Source: Sanghuangporus weigelae (Eukaryota; Basidiomycota; Agaricomycetes; Hymenochaetales; Hymenochaetaceae). From it: DNA of 64,000 nt. The DNA lies in NCBI GenBank assembly GCA_033182465.1, contig CP137318.1, positions 4,030,001-4,094,000 of the forward strand. Reading direction: 5' to 3'. The notes below the pieces were generated by a model. The model ran no database searches. It saw only the letters and a program-made list of their open reading frames with translations, and was not told the origin of the DNA. Below, piece by piece: positions 38,479-48,690 of the stretch (the first letter of the stretch is position 1; every line of letters begins with the position of its first letter). Position numbers and translations under genes: made by a program.

Positions 38479-38778
38479 CTACCAGACCGCTCCGCTAATG
38501 TCTCCGAATAAATCGGATTGTCGAATGAGATTCAGCATTCCAGAGAGCGATGCTTCCGATGGCAACTGGTACGCATTCGGACGGACTATAGCTGCTATGA
38601 TTCCATCATTTCCCACTTTCATCTGTTTCTGTCTCTGACCATCTGACTTCCGCCCGCCCAAGACTAATTTTGATCAGTGCCTCGGAACAGAGATTTCTGC
38701 CCGTACCAAGTCTAGTCTGGTTCGTCGAATTATCTTCACATCTGCAATGTTCTTACGTTCACCGCTTATACGTCTCAT
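38479..38778 (-). CDS. possible small two-exon gene, 68 aa
   Basis: Exon 1 (38757-38778) encodes MRRISGE plus one base. A GTAAGA...TTAG intron joins it in phase to exon 2 (38479-38663), which reads LGGRKSDGQRQKQMKVGNDG, then IIAAIVRPNAYQLPSEASLS and GMLNLIRQSDLFGDISGAVW. The splice sites are strong and the total is a multiple of three. The open frame continues upstream of the ATG to a CAG at about 38808, so this could be the 3' end of a larger gene whose 5' part was displaced by the MITE at 38930. I recognise no family. Confidence 0.3.
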
Positions 38779-38926
38779 GACTCTCCGGTATATTTTAGAT
38801 ACCTGTCAACTCTAAGCTTTGATATCAAAAGTGAAGTGCTGTAGCTAGTTAACGAGATGGAGAAAGAAGGGCTTCTTTATCAAGGAGTCTAAGTTATCTA
38901 TATCCCTACTCCGCGCTCGTGGTAAG

Positions 38927-39385
38927 TAAGGCCCTGATCGGTAAAAAAAATAACGGCGGATAGCTTATCCAAAGATTAAGATCGTGCGACTCGGAGGCTA
39001 CCTGTTGTGAGGTAATTTAGTCGGCAGCACTCGGCATCTGCTGATCACTGGATTACAAACGCGATCGACACACTTGCCACATTTAGAAGTTACATGTCCC
39101 AACAGCTGATGGTGACTTAGAATTACTTGGTAATAATAAAAGTAGCTTTACTCTGTCAGCATGCAAGTCAAAGTCTACATATCCCAACCGGATGATTTAT
39201 TGCAAATGTATGATTGAGGCAGATCCCTGCCATTTTGGTACCGGAACATTACGGAAGTGATGATTACACTATCTGAACAAATAGGAACAAATAAAGAGGG
39301 AAAATGCCGGATCCCACGTCGTTAACTCGTTATCCAGTTATCCGCCCTTATCCACCCGTTATTTTTTTTACCGATCAGGGCCTAA
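38927..39385. mobile_element. 453-bp MITE, PIF/Harbinger-like, with TAA target duplication
   Basis: Near-perfect terminal inverted repeats of about 32 bp bound the element at 38930 and 39382. The outer part is GGCCCTGATCGGT, then an A8 run and TAACGG, and the two ends differ by about one indel. TAA is duplicated directly outside both ends (38927-38929 and 39383-39385). The interior (453 bp including ends) has no coding capacity. A 3-bp TAA/TTA duplication and G-rich ends are typical of non-autonomous PIF/Harbinger elements. The near-identical ends suggest fairly recent insertion. Family assignment is inferred, since no transposase partner lies in the window. Confidence 0.85.
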
Positions 39386-39704
39386 GGATATACACCGCTG
39401 ACTAATATGAATATTGTTCCTCCCCGGGATCGGGCCAATGATTGGGTCACCTGAACACTTCATAAAACCGGGACGATCACTGCTTACTAGCTGATTGAGT
39501 GTCGGGTAAGCCTCCCAGCCTTCAGTGACACGCAATATGAGTGAATGGTCCCATTTCCTATCCGGAATGCCTAGCCTATAGAAATCGAAGTTCGCGCCTG
39601 ATAACTCGCGGTACACATGACATGCTCTTCTGCACCTCTGATCTCCATACCATATTTAAACTCGGTATACCCTCGTTCTCTTTCCCCCACACATTCTCGT
39701 GACT
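39386..39704. other. intergenic, promoter of the monooxygenase
   Basis: About 320 bp upstream of the FMO start. A TATTTAAA-type TATA box lies at 39653-39659 followed by a CT-rich run, a typical fungal core promoter. A minus-strand open stretch (39383-39616) is not supported. Confidence 0.5.
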
Positions 39705-42222
39705 ATGCCGGGAGACGCAGTTCAGACTCAATCTCCAGCGTCCCAGCGTTCCTTACCAACGCTAGAGCAGCTTAATGCAGAAGTGCCTCAAAATATCGAC
39801 GAGAAAGCAGTAGCGCAGAAGTGGTTCCAGGGCTTTGCAAAACATATTGAAGAAAGGAATTCTGATGCTATCGGAGCATCCTTATTGGACTTCGCGCTCT
39901 GGCGTGATATGTTCGCTCTCACATGGGACTTCCGTACATTCGAGGGCTCGCAACGTATCAAGCAATTCTTAGTCGACAAACTATCGTCTTCTGGACTTTC
40001 TAACCTTCAACTGAATGAATCCTCGATCGAGCTGCAACAGCCGTATCCGGATATCGTTTGGATTCAAGGAATATTCAATTTCGAAACCAAGATAGGGAGC
40101 GGCCGAGGTGTATTCCGCCTCGTCCCAACGTCGTCGGGAGAGTGGAAGGCATATGCCGTCTACACGAACCTCGAAGAATTGAAGGGTTTCCCCGAAGCGA
40201 CAGGTATGCACCGTAACTGGGTTCCAAACCACGGCATGTGGCCAGAGCAGAGACGCCGAGAGATCAATTTTGAGGATACGGAGCCTGCTGTCGTTATTAT
40301 TGGTGCCGGACAGAGTGGACTTGATGTTGGCGCAAGATTGAAGCTTCTTGGTGTGCCGGTTTTGATTGTCGAGAAGCAAGCGAGGATTGGTGATCAGTGG
40401 AGAGGTCGATACGAGGCATTATGTTTGCATGATCCAGTTTGTGAGTTTCTGTCAATTATCTTATCCGCGGAATTTATTGTAATTTGTCCTGTCTCCAGGG
40501 TACGATCATCTACCTTATATCCCGTATGTATTCTAGAATTTATTTTCCTCCAGGCGTCGGGACTGATACATCGGTAGATTCCCTCCTTCCTGGCCTGTAT
40601 GGACACCTGCACCAAAGGTCAGTCTTCAAGAGGACTTCCTACTGTCATCATCTCACCTCTATCATCATTTCATCTATAATTATTAGCTCGCGGATTGGTT
40701 AGAGTCCTACGCACAAGCTATGGAACTCAATGTTTGGACTAGTGCAATAATTGAGAAGCTACAGAAGAACCAATCCGGTAATGACTGGAACGTCGCCATT
40801 AAACGTTCAGATGGAACTACTCGTACTTTCAAGCCTCGTCATGTAATCTTCGCGCATGGATTTGGTGGTGGAGTGGCCAACATACCTCAGTACCCTGGGA
40901 TGGTGAGTTTGTCAATCTCGATGAAGATTTCTCGATAAGATGACGAATCATACATAGGATAAATTTGAAGGGAAGATGATTCATTCCTCAAAGTATAAGA
41001 CTGCGCGTGAGCATAAAGGAAAGAAGGTTGTCATTATTGGCGCGTGCACTTCAGGTGAGGGCAACGTAGCGAAAAATATCTCTCAGTTCTCAATAATTGA
41101 TGCTTATAGGCCATGATATCGCTTATGATCATTATACTCATGGTGTTGGTGCGTCTTAGCTATCTCCATACCTTCCTGGCGCTGAGAATAGCAAACGTTA
41201 GATGTGACGATTTACCAGAGGAGTTCGACTTATATCATGTCGACTAAGGAGGGCATGCCGAGACTCATGAAAGGTCAAAACAAACATGCTTCCTGTGAAG
41301 ATTCCTCTGACATGGATCGTAGGTTTCTATTGGGAGGGTGGACCTCCGACAGACGTTGCGGATCTGGTCTACCACTCTTATCCGAACAATCTCTTGAGAC
41401 TCCTGCATACGCGCATAACGAAGGACATTGCCGAAGCTGACAAGTATGTCGTTTAATATTGTTCCAGAGCAAGGCTACTAAATTGAAAACATAGGGAACT
41501 GCTAGAAGGATTAGAAGGGTGTGGATTCCGATTGAACTTCGGAGATGACGGTTCCGGTTTCTTGATGAAGGCTTGGGAGCGCGGAGGCGGATATTACCTC
41601 GGTATGTTTGATCCCCACAACATACTTGTGTTCTATGTAATGACTCACCAGCTTAGATGTCGGAGCAAGCCAACTTATTATCGACGGAAAGATCAAACTC
41701 AAGAACGATAGTCAGATCTCGCACTTCTCCAAGAACTCTGTGGTTTTTGAGAATGGTAGCGAGTTACCGGCAGACGTGGTGATTTTCGCGACAGGGTACG
41801 TTGTGCTCATCGTTGTTACCAGCATCTAACTTTAAGCTTGAGAAATTTCTAGTTATGGAAACCCCAAGCAACTTGTAGAAGAACTTGCCGGAAAGGAGAT
41901 CGCAGATGGGGTGCCCAAAGTATGGGGTCTGAACGATGAAGGAGAAATCAACTCCGCTTGGCGCTGGAGCGGCGTACAAGGGCTGTACTTCATGTTGGGT
42001 AAGAACTATCCCTTTTCTTCCTATTTTGTACTTCGATACTGAGACAGACCTCAATAAAGGCAACTTAGCGCTCTGTCGCTATTTCTCTAAACATCTCGCT
42101 CTTTGTAAGTCCATTAACTAGCTGACGCGTCAGATTATTACGCTAATGATTGTATTTTATTGTATTCCGTAGATATCAAAGCTCAAGAAGCTGGTCTGAA
42201 TGTAGAACGGTACACTAAGTAA
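39705..42222 (+). CDS. flavin-containing monooxygenase (FAD/NADPH)
   Basis: Multi-exon FMO-like enzyme of the fungal group with an N-terminal NTF2/SnoaL-like domain. The start at 39705 (MPGDAVQTQ) follows a CT-rich leader. The first ~190 aa hold DEKAVAQKWFQGFAKHI, WRDMFALTWDFRTFEG and GVFRLVPTSSGEWKAYAVYT. The FAD-binding site is VVIIGAGQSGLDVGARL, followed by EKQARIGDQWRGRYEALCLH. Splicing then gives DPVWYDHLPYIPFPPSWPVW and LADWLESYAQAM. The NADPH-binding motif is VVIIGACTSGHDIAYDHY, with Ala-Cys inside the usual GxGxSG. The FATG motif closes the core (VVIFATGYGNPK). All introns keep frame and the copy seems intact. It would oxygenate a small nucleophilic substrate; which one is unknown. 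Confidence 0.88.
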
Positions 42223-42468
42223 AGCGTTTCCTAATAAACGCGGATTTGGTTCTATTCGAAGCATAGAAAGTCTGGAGAAAATTTTTGATTTGTATTATTA
42301 GGTCAAAGGAAGTTCGCAAAGAGCCTTATCTGCCGCGGTTTATGGTCTCAAGCAATGAAAAGTATATTCTAGTCAAAACTTCATACATTTCAGTGCCGAC
42401 GATCACTTTGTTCTGGAAGGTATTCACAACAGACGTGGATAGGTGTCAGATCAAAAAACTCTTAGTCT

Positions 42469-42625
42469 TATCATTGTGTTGGCATGGCATGAACGATGCT
42501 GGAAAGATGTCTCGACGCATTGGTCTTGTATAGTGGCTTTCTCGGTCTGTTGCAGAGCACATTGATCCACGAACTATCCCGGCATCTGGTTTCAAGTAAC
42601 ATATTGAAAGGAGATTGAATCTCAA
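42469..42625 (+). pseudogene. relic of F-box-like family N-terminus
   Basis: This 150-bp stretch matches the start of the intact copy at 42958 in pieces: a VLACP-like segment, NDAGK, RRIGLV, SVAEHIDPR in place of SIAEPIELR, and ASGFK in place of VSGLK. Stops and shifts interrupt it and no later part of the gene follows. It is the seventh trace of the family in this window, about 450 bp upstream of the intact copy and in the same orientation, so it is probably a decayed tandem copy. Confidence 0.6.
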
Positions 42626-42957
42626 TTTGACTGAGTGTGGTCATTTCGATTCTTTCTTTCTTTCTTTCTAGTCCTTGGAATTATTTGTTCAAAGGACGCT
42701 AGATATGCATATTCTATAGACTTATTGATGTAATTTGACGAGGATCGAGCCTTGAGTTGACCTGGATTCAGGGCGGAGAATGAAACTCGTAAATCCATTA
42801 TGGTAAATCAATCGGAGATTGAATGTGCAGAAACTGGATGATCGTCGCCACTTAACGATACTCTCCACCATCACCGCGAATACTTCTAGCTACACGAGGC
42901 CTTCGTTCTATCTTGAGACTTTAAAGAGATCTCCCGCTCGTCTACTTCGTAGTGGAC
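42626..42957. other. intergenic, with a TTTC microsatellite
   Basis: About 330 bp upstream of F-box-like copy 6. It contains a short TTTC repeat at 42652-42667. No gene. Confidence 0.5.
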
Positions 42958-43962
42958 ATGAACAAATGTCCGCTTGAAGTGGTGGAGTTCATTGTTGAGC
43001 TGGCGTGTCCTGACGATGCTGGGAAGACAGCTCGATCCATTGGCCTCGTATCGAAGCACCTCCGGTCTATTGCAGAGCCTATAGAACTCCGCTATATCGC
43101 AGTATCTGGTCTCAAGCGGCTGAACGGTGTCATCGCGAGGCTGGAGAAGGCACGCGAAAGAGAGGTCAGGCCGGGAACGAGAACCATCGAAGTCCATCAT
43201 CTCTTCTTGACACAACTTGAGGGTCCGTTCAGAGACATGCCCCGGGTGTGTAAATCAGTGGGTCCCCGGAAAGTTGCAAAATTGGAGTACTGCGGGGAAA
43301 TCGCGGACGAGTTCTGGACTCTAGCTACGAATCTTATCCAAGACTCAAGAACCACTCTGAGGTCCCTTTCGCTGCTCATATCCAATGTGTACGCGTATCG
43401 GGTCTTGAGCTTCTACGAGGGTACAAAATCATCTGAGATCTTCTCTTCTGGCCTACCATTTCCAAAGCTCGGCTCTCTCACAGTGGAACAGTTTCCCACG
43501 CTCAGCCATTCCAACGAAAGAATACAATTCCAAGCGCCCGTAGCGCCGTTGCTTCGTCGTCTTCACATCCATTCGCGGGATTCTAGGAGGAGGAGGAATC
43601 TTTCATCCGAGGTCTTTGTTCATCCTCTCCTTGTCGATGTTCACCACAAATACCCCGAACTGGCATTTCTATTTATTTCTAGTCAACAAATATCCTATCC
43701 GGGCATACTGCATAGTCTGTTCGGCAAGGGTAGGCGGACATTGCCGGGGCAGCTCCGATCTGTAGTGTTGCAGCCGTTGCGGCCGGAACGGCGCATTTTT
43801 GCAGCAGATGTTCAACGTCGCGAAACTGCGGAGGCGTTTGTTGGGTCCGTGCGCCACTGCAACATTGAGGGCGTGAAGGTGCGTCTTTTTGACGAGAGCC
43901 AAAGCCAGTATGAGCTGCTAATGGCCGAGTGGAAGGAGGAATGCAAAAGAATCTGCAATTAA
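42958..43962 (+). CDS. F-box-like family protein, copy 6
   Basis: Single-exon gene for 334 aa. The N-terminus reads NKCPLEVVEFIVELACPDDA and then IGLVSKHLRSIAEPIELRY, with ISVSG replaced by IAVSGLKRLNG. Later family blocks are IEVHHLFLTQLEG, DEFWTLATNLI, TLRSLSLLIS, LPFPKLGSLTVEQ, LLRRLHIHS, LAFLFISSQ, LHSLFGKG, LPGQLRSVVLQ and YELLMAEWKEE. The ATG at 42958 matches the family start. It is uninterrupted. It is separated by 20 kb from the other copies and follows a decayed copy, so the family expands by both tandem and dispersed duplication. No molecular function beyond an F-box-like motif is visible. Confidence 0.8.
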   Translation: MNKCPLEVVEFIVELACPDDAGKTARSIGLVSKHLRSIAEPIELRYIAVSGLKRLNGVIARLEKAREREVRPGTRTIEVHHLFLTQLEGPFRDMPRVCKSVGPRKVAKLEYCGEIADEFWTLATNLIQDSRTTLRSLSLLISNVYAYRVLSFYEGTKSSEIFSSGLPFPKLGSLTVEQFPTLSHSNERIQFQAPVAPLLRRLHIHSRDSRRRRNLSSEVFVHPLLVDVHHKYPELAFLFISSQQISYPGILHSLFGKGRRTLPGQLRSVVLQPLRPERRIFAADVQRRETAEAFVGSVRHCNIEGVKVRLFDESQSQYELLMAEWKEECKRICN

Positions 43963-45351
43963 TCCGAAAGGTGATATTATCTATTATTATTTTTAACCTT
44001 CTATCGACGCTTACATCTGATGTTAGATCCCCATGGCGACTTCCTGGACTCGTACTGGACGTGTATGGCTGTTTGTCGCATGACGCCTAACTACTGATCG
44101 ACATCCGCCGAGTATGGCGCTATTTTTTGTGCTTGATCACTGTACTGCTGCTCTGAGCGATCCATACGCATCATCCATCTGGCTTCTTGTTCTCATCGCT
44201 ATTTCCAGATGGACACGTCCATTATAGTCGTTGCTGCGAGTTTTCCTTTCCTACGTGATGTCCATCAATACTGTCTTCAAGATCTCTCTGGCCTCAGATT
44301 CTGTTCTTTTCGCCTGTCTGCTCATCCATTTCTGTGCTGCTTCGTTTGCTGTAACTGTCGAAACCTGTTCCGAGCGCTGACTCAAAGAATTATGTATCAA
44401 ATGTTTATAACGAGTCAAGTCATTTCTGAATCTTCTGCTTGACCTTCGCGTCGACTTCGAGTCGTAAAAATATTCCTCTTGTCTAAGTCTCGTATTTCAG
44501 CTTCGACTATACTTGTGGATAGGCTCGGCTATACTCACGCGTCATTTGACCCATGGCAGGACAATTGATTCTGCGCTGCGACGGGCTTTCGAGAAGCTGT
44601 CCTCTTATTGACTCCCTTGCAGACATGTTGGACATTGAACCTTGGTGATTCTACGTTCCTGCTATTATCCAAGTTGCTCACTGAGTCTTAACCTCCCTTG
44701 ACCGGTAGCTGGATGCAATGAAAATTCAAGTTTTACCAGTCTCTATCACCTGTTCTTAAGAATACAATCGGCTGCCTACCAGTTGTCTCGCCAACATCGT
44801 AGTAATATATACATACAGTCAAAGTACAACGATTTATCACTACACGCGATCGTGAAAAGAGCAGAATGGACAGCGCTTCAGCCTTCGCTTTCCCACGTAT
44901 CCATTAAAATACACGAAATCAATTCAAGCCAAACAAGCTGTTACAGTAAGTTATCGAAAGGAGGAACATGAGGAGAAGCAAGTGAAGCAAGTGAATCAAC
45001 CCTGCAAAGCAATCAAGAAAGAATTTGAAAACGGGCTACTACCGGGTGGGTATCGTTAGAATAAATTTTGATGGTCAAGTTCATCATGAGTATACGCGAA
45101 TTGAAATATATAATGTGCCGTAGTGTCAACGCGTGTTCATGAGACGCTTTTCATCTCGTTCGGTCGTTCCATCCGAGTCTCCGTCAGCTGCGATTGAGCG
45201 ACTGAGATCCCGCTGCAGTCGGTGGTCATAGGAAATAGACTATATTAGTCTTAGACTAACGCGCTTAAAAACGTGAATGTAAGTAGGACGTGCAGGACAT
45301 CAAGAATGCTCGTTAAATAACCACGTCATCGAACGAAAGAATCGATAAATA
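43963..45351. other. intergenic, no gene seen
   Basis: 1.4 kb between convergent genes. Short open stretches (for example 44209-44442 plus) show no motif or splice partners that I could join. Confidence 0.4.
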
Positions 45352-47398
45352 TCACGAAGAAGCGCTCATATACTCTGGAGGCGGGTTCTCGCGCTCCCGG
45401 GCGTTGGGCAATCGCGCCCCCGGAACAGCAGCAATGACATCACCCGGACTCGTCGTTTGCCCAGCAGCTGCTATTGTCCCACCTAACGGAAGCGGCGCAA
45501 CGTTCATAGGAAGATCTCCGTCATTCGAGCCAAGGTCCGCGTCAGGATTTAGGTTCATCACAGCGCGGCGCTTGAGCCAGGGTGGATTCTTAAGCGAGAG
45601 GCGCCGCGGATGCTTCGTATGCGAGGCGTTTTTATCTGGGTCTGCTGGAGAGCTATTCACATTTAGTGACCCTGTTCCTGAATGCGAAAGCGAACGCGAA
45701 ATGGCATGGCTGATAGCAACGGCGGTGCTGCTGTTGTTGTCGCTTGTGTTGAGGTCGTCAATACTATTGCTCCTGCTCGAAGTAGCCGTTCGGGTGACAA
45801 TGCCTGCATAACCTGTTGAAGGGTTTCGTCGTCGTTGCTGCTGTTGTTGTTCCGCGCGGATCCGTTTCTTCTCGTCAAGCTGCTCTGCAACGGTCGGAAT
45901 AGATTCTCGAGATGTCCGCCGAGGAGTTGAATGTGTGATTCCTACCACTGCATTCGTAGGTCCTTGCCCCTGCTGCCGAAGCACAGGATGGTTTCCCGCC
46001 ATCGCGGGCGGCGGGAACGTCTGGCTTCGCGCGGGATAGCCCTCGGACATCATTTGCTGCTGATGTTGATTCGTCGGGTTATACGACATAGGACTTGTCG
46101 GACTCGTTGGGCTCGTCGCCGAGTAACTGAGGCTCTGCGACCGTAAATGCGCTGCGAGAGGGTTCCCGCTCTGCGTCATAAATGAACTCGACCTCGCAAG
46201 GAAGTCTCCATCAGGCTCGGCATCCAAGTCGACGTGCTCGCGCTGGGCTCGTCTTCGAGCGTTTGAGCGTCCACGCTTCTTAACCAGGAAGAACCAGAGT
46301 GCTATGCCAGCTACAAGGAGTGCCAGAATCCCGGCGACTACACCGCCTGCAATCGCACCCACGTTAGTCTTCTTTGTCCCGGCTGAAGCTGAACCCGAAG
46401 AAGAGGAAGGCGATGTTGATGAGGATGATACGGTAGGCTGACTCGCCGACGCATCTGTCACATCTGGTAGGTCTTCTCAGGCGGGCCGAAATCCAGTCAA
46501 GAAGACGCGACCAATTAAAATAAGAACGATTGATGGTTAGAGCACATGAGCAACGTCGAATGTATTCTTAGCGCAAGATCGATTGAGAGCTTACTTTGGT
46601 TCGCAATTTCCTCGGCTTGGGTTGCACTGAATGTTCCGGAGTCCCATTTCGAGGCTAGCGGGAGAAGTAGAAGACGTCCTTAGCTTTAAATCCAGAACGA
46701 ACATCTAGATAAGAAGGGGAAGGCTGAGCGGCTACTCACGGTTGAGAATAGACCATCTAGGAAGTCGCGTTCGGCTTGAGAAAGATGTGCTAGACTGCCA
46801 ATAGCTAGTAACAAATCAATACGTGCAACAGGAGGCATATGGACAGATGACTCACGTCGACGTGGAGGTCTGACCGAGGACATCGCAGCTACTTGACCAT
46901 GAGGAATAGCTATTAAGATATCAAATCGAATGAGGTCCACGATCGCATCTTTATGAGAAAGCTTACTCTTGCGCAGAGAAATCCTGACAGACTGTGCAAG
47001 CCTCGATGGTATTGTAGAATGCCCAAGAACTTGACGTGATAAATAATCGTGCATTGTAATGAGCTTATCAGAAGCCGACAAAGAAATAACATAAGAAGTT
47101 GAATATACCAAGTACAAGCTGTCGCACTAGTTCCGTTTGGCGGTAGATAAGTCGTCTGGCCATTCCCAATTGGCGCGACGCTAGCTGGCAAATCTGCGAA
47201 TGACACACATGCAGTATATCAGCAACCCTTCTGCAATTCCTCCGATTCAGACTTTGAGAACGCAATATATATGGACGTACTAGTCGTTGGATCCACACAG
47301 AGTGCAATGAGCCACGCTGCGATGGTACACGGATCCTGCCCAATCCCATTGTTCATCCAGGAAAAGTCAGATGGACATGAGGCCAGTTGGGAAGCCAT
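45352..47398 (-). CDS. single-pass membrane protein, SKG6/AXL2-like TM, paralogue 1
   Basis: Multi-exon gene. Extracellular exons read SCPSDFSWMNNGIGQDPCTI and AAWLIALCVD, then DLPASVAPIGNGQTTYLPP, ACTCSSWAFYNTIEACTVCQ, SYSSWSSSC, and KWDSGTFSATQAEEIANQ. This is a Cys-rich ectodomain with the WM-N/Cys pattern common to a large uncharacterised basidiomycete family. The last exon holds a Ser-rich stalk, the membrane span VGAIAGGVVAGILALLVAGI followed by WFFLVKKRGRSNARRRAQRE, and a ~290-aa low-complexity cytoplasmic tail ending EYMSASS. The Gly-rich span with basic stop-transfer fits the SKG6/AXL2-like alpha-helix family. The start at 47398 lacks a signal peptide, so an upstream exon may be missed. 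Tandem paralogue of the gene at 48691-50898; role possibly wall or surface sensing, unproven. Confidence 0.75.
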
Positions 47399-48690
47399 GT
47401 TCTACTCGCAGCCGACTCGACTTGACTCGTTGCTTCTGCTCAATACCCAAAAACGCGAAAAGACGCTATCTCCGTACAAGCCGAGTTTGCAGACCCCAAG
47501 CTTTACTAGCGAGCCCACAATAGCCGCTCTGCACAAGACGATATAATTATCAGAGGATAGAAAGGTTGAGGAGAGGCGTATACAGGAAGTGCACGTTCAA
47601 GTCCGAAAGCAACTCGCGTGCACGTCTACTTCCCAACCAGCAACGCGTAGAGAACACGAGCCCCGGAAAGATTCAGATTCACAACAAAATAAAAAAACAC
47701 CAAATAAGCTAGGACAAACAAGAGCACAGCAAAGGCCCCGTTCAGCCTTGCGCAAACGCAATGGGAGACTAAGTAACGCCGGCACTGCCCACCAGGTCCT
47801 CTGATAGCAAGCGGAGAGATCTGCCGAACCCGATGTCGATTCTTCCGCCCGCTGACGATCCTAGACGGAAAGAATATCAATTTTGAAACGAGGCGCCGAC
47901 GAGGTGAATATTCTGTAAGCGATTGGTGACGGCAAGAACAGAAGAGACGGCCAACGAGCTGAATAGAACGTCAGAAGCACTGGCATACATTATAATCATT
48001 TGAATCATTTGATGGTTCGTGGTTAAGTCGTTGATCTCTGACACACCCGCACTTCAGGATCGGATTTCGGAAGCAAACACGACGGCGATCAGTGGATCAA
48101 TTTCCCTTGATCGCCATCACGCATCGTTTAGAGATAAAAACCAAATCACTTTCAGAGGCAGAGGAAAGGACTAGTACTGGTGGAGCATCACCCAGTATTC
48201 ATTCCTGAAGCTTGGACTCGCAAAATTGATTCAGAAACATTTATCAAAGTTGTTTGCTTTCCAAAAAATCAATTACATGTACGTAGGCTTACACGTGATG
48301 GAGAGGCGCGTGCGTAGTTGTGAATCGGAGTTTAAATCATCAGTTGTAAATTCCCTCGTCAAGATCTATAGGACCGTGGAGAAAAACCTTAGAAGCTCAC
48401 GTATACTTTAGCAAGTAAGCCTGCATCAAGATGCGTGATTGTATTGCTGCAGCGAGATCAGAACAAGAAATACAGAGTTAACCAAAGTAAGTAACATAAC
48501 GTAGCATTCCGAACATCAAAACATTTGAGTAGCCTTTAAAGAATATCGATACCATTTACCGAAAACAACAAACGAAAGTAATCGAAATGCAGAAGATAGC
48601 AAGAACAGTATTGCCGTTTATCACATCATGGTCCTTCCATCCGTATTCTTTTCAAAACACAGTCCCCTAAAGGAATCGATGCCTCTCAAC
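47399..48690. other. intergenic between tandem membrane-protein genes
   Basis: 1.3 kb. Minus-strand open stretches at 47597-47880 contain a hydrophobic run that could be mistaken for a signal peptide, but no splice join to the gene at 47398 could be made. No gene seen elsewhere. Confidence 0.4.

Noticed and set aside
39383-39616. Minus-strand open frame reaching the MITE edge
   Set aside because: No recognisable motif or splice partner; it overlaps the monooxygenase promoter.
47597-47880. Hydrophobic minus-strand frames as a missing signal-peptide exon for the gene at 47398
   Set aside because: No in-phase splice join to the ATG exon could be found, and an in-frame stop precedes the ATG.
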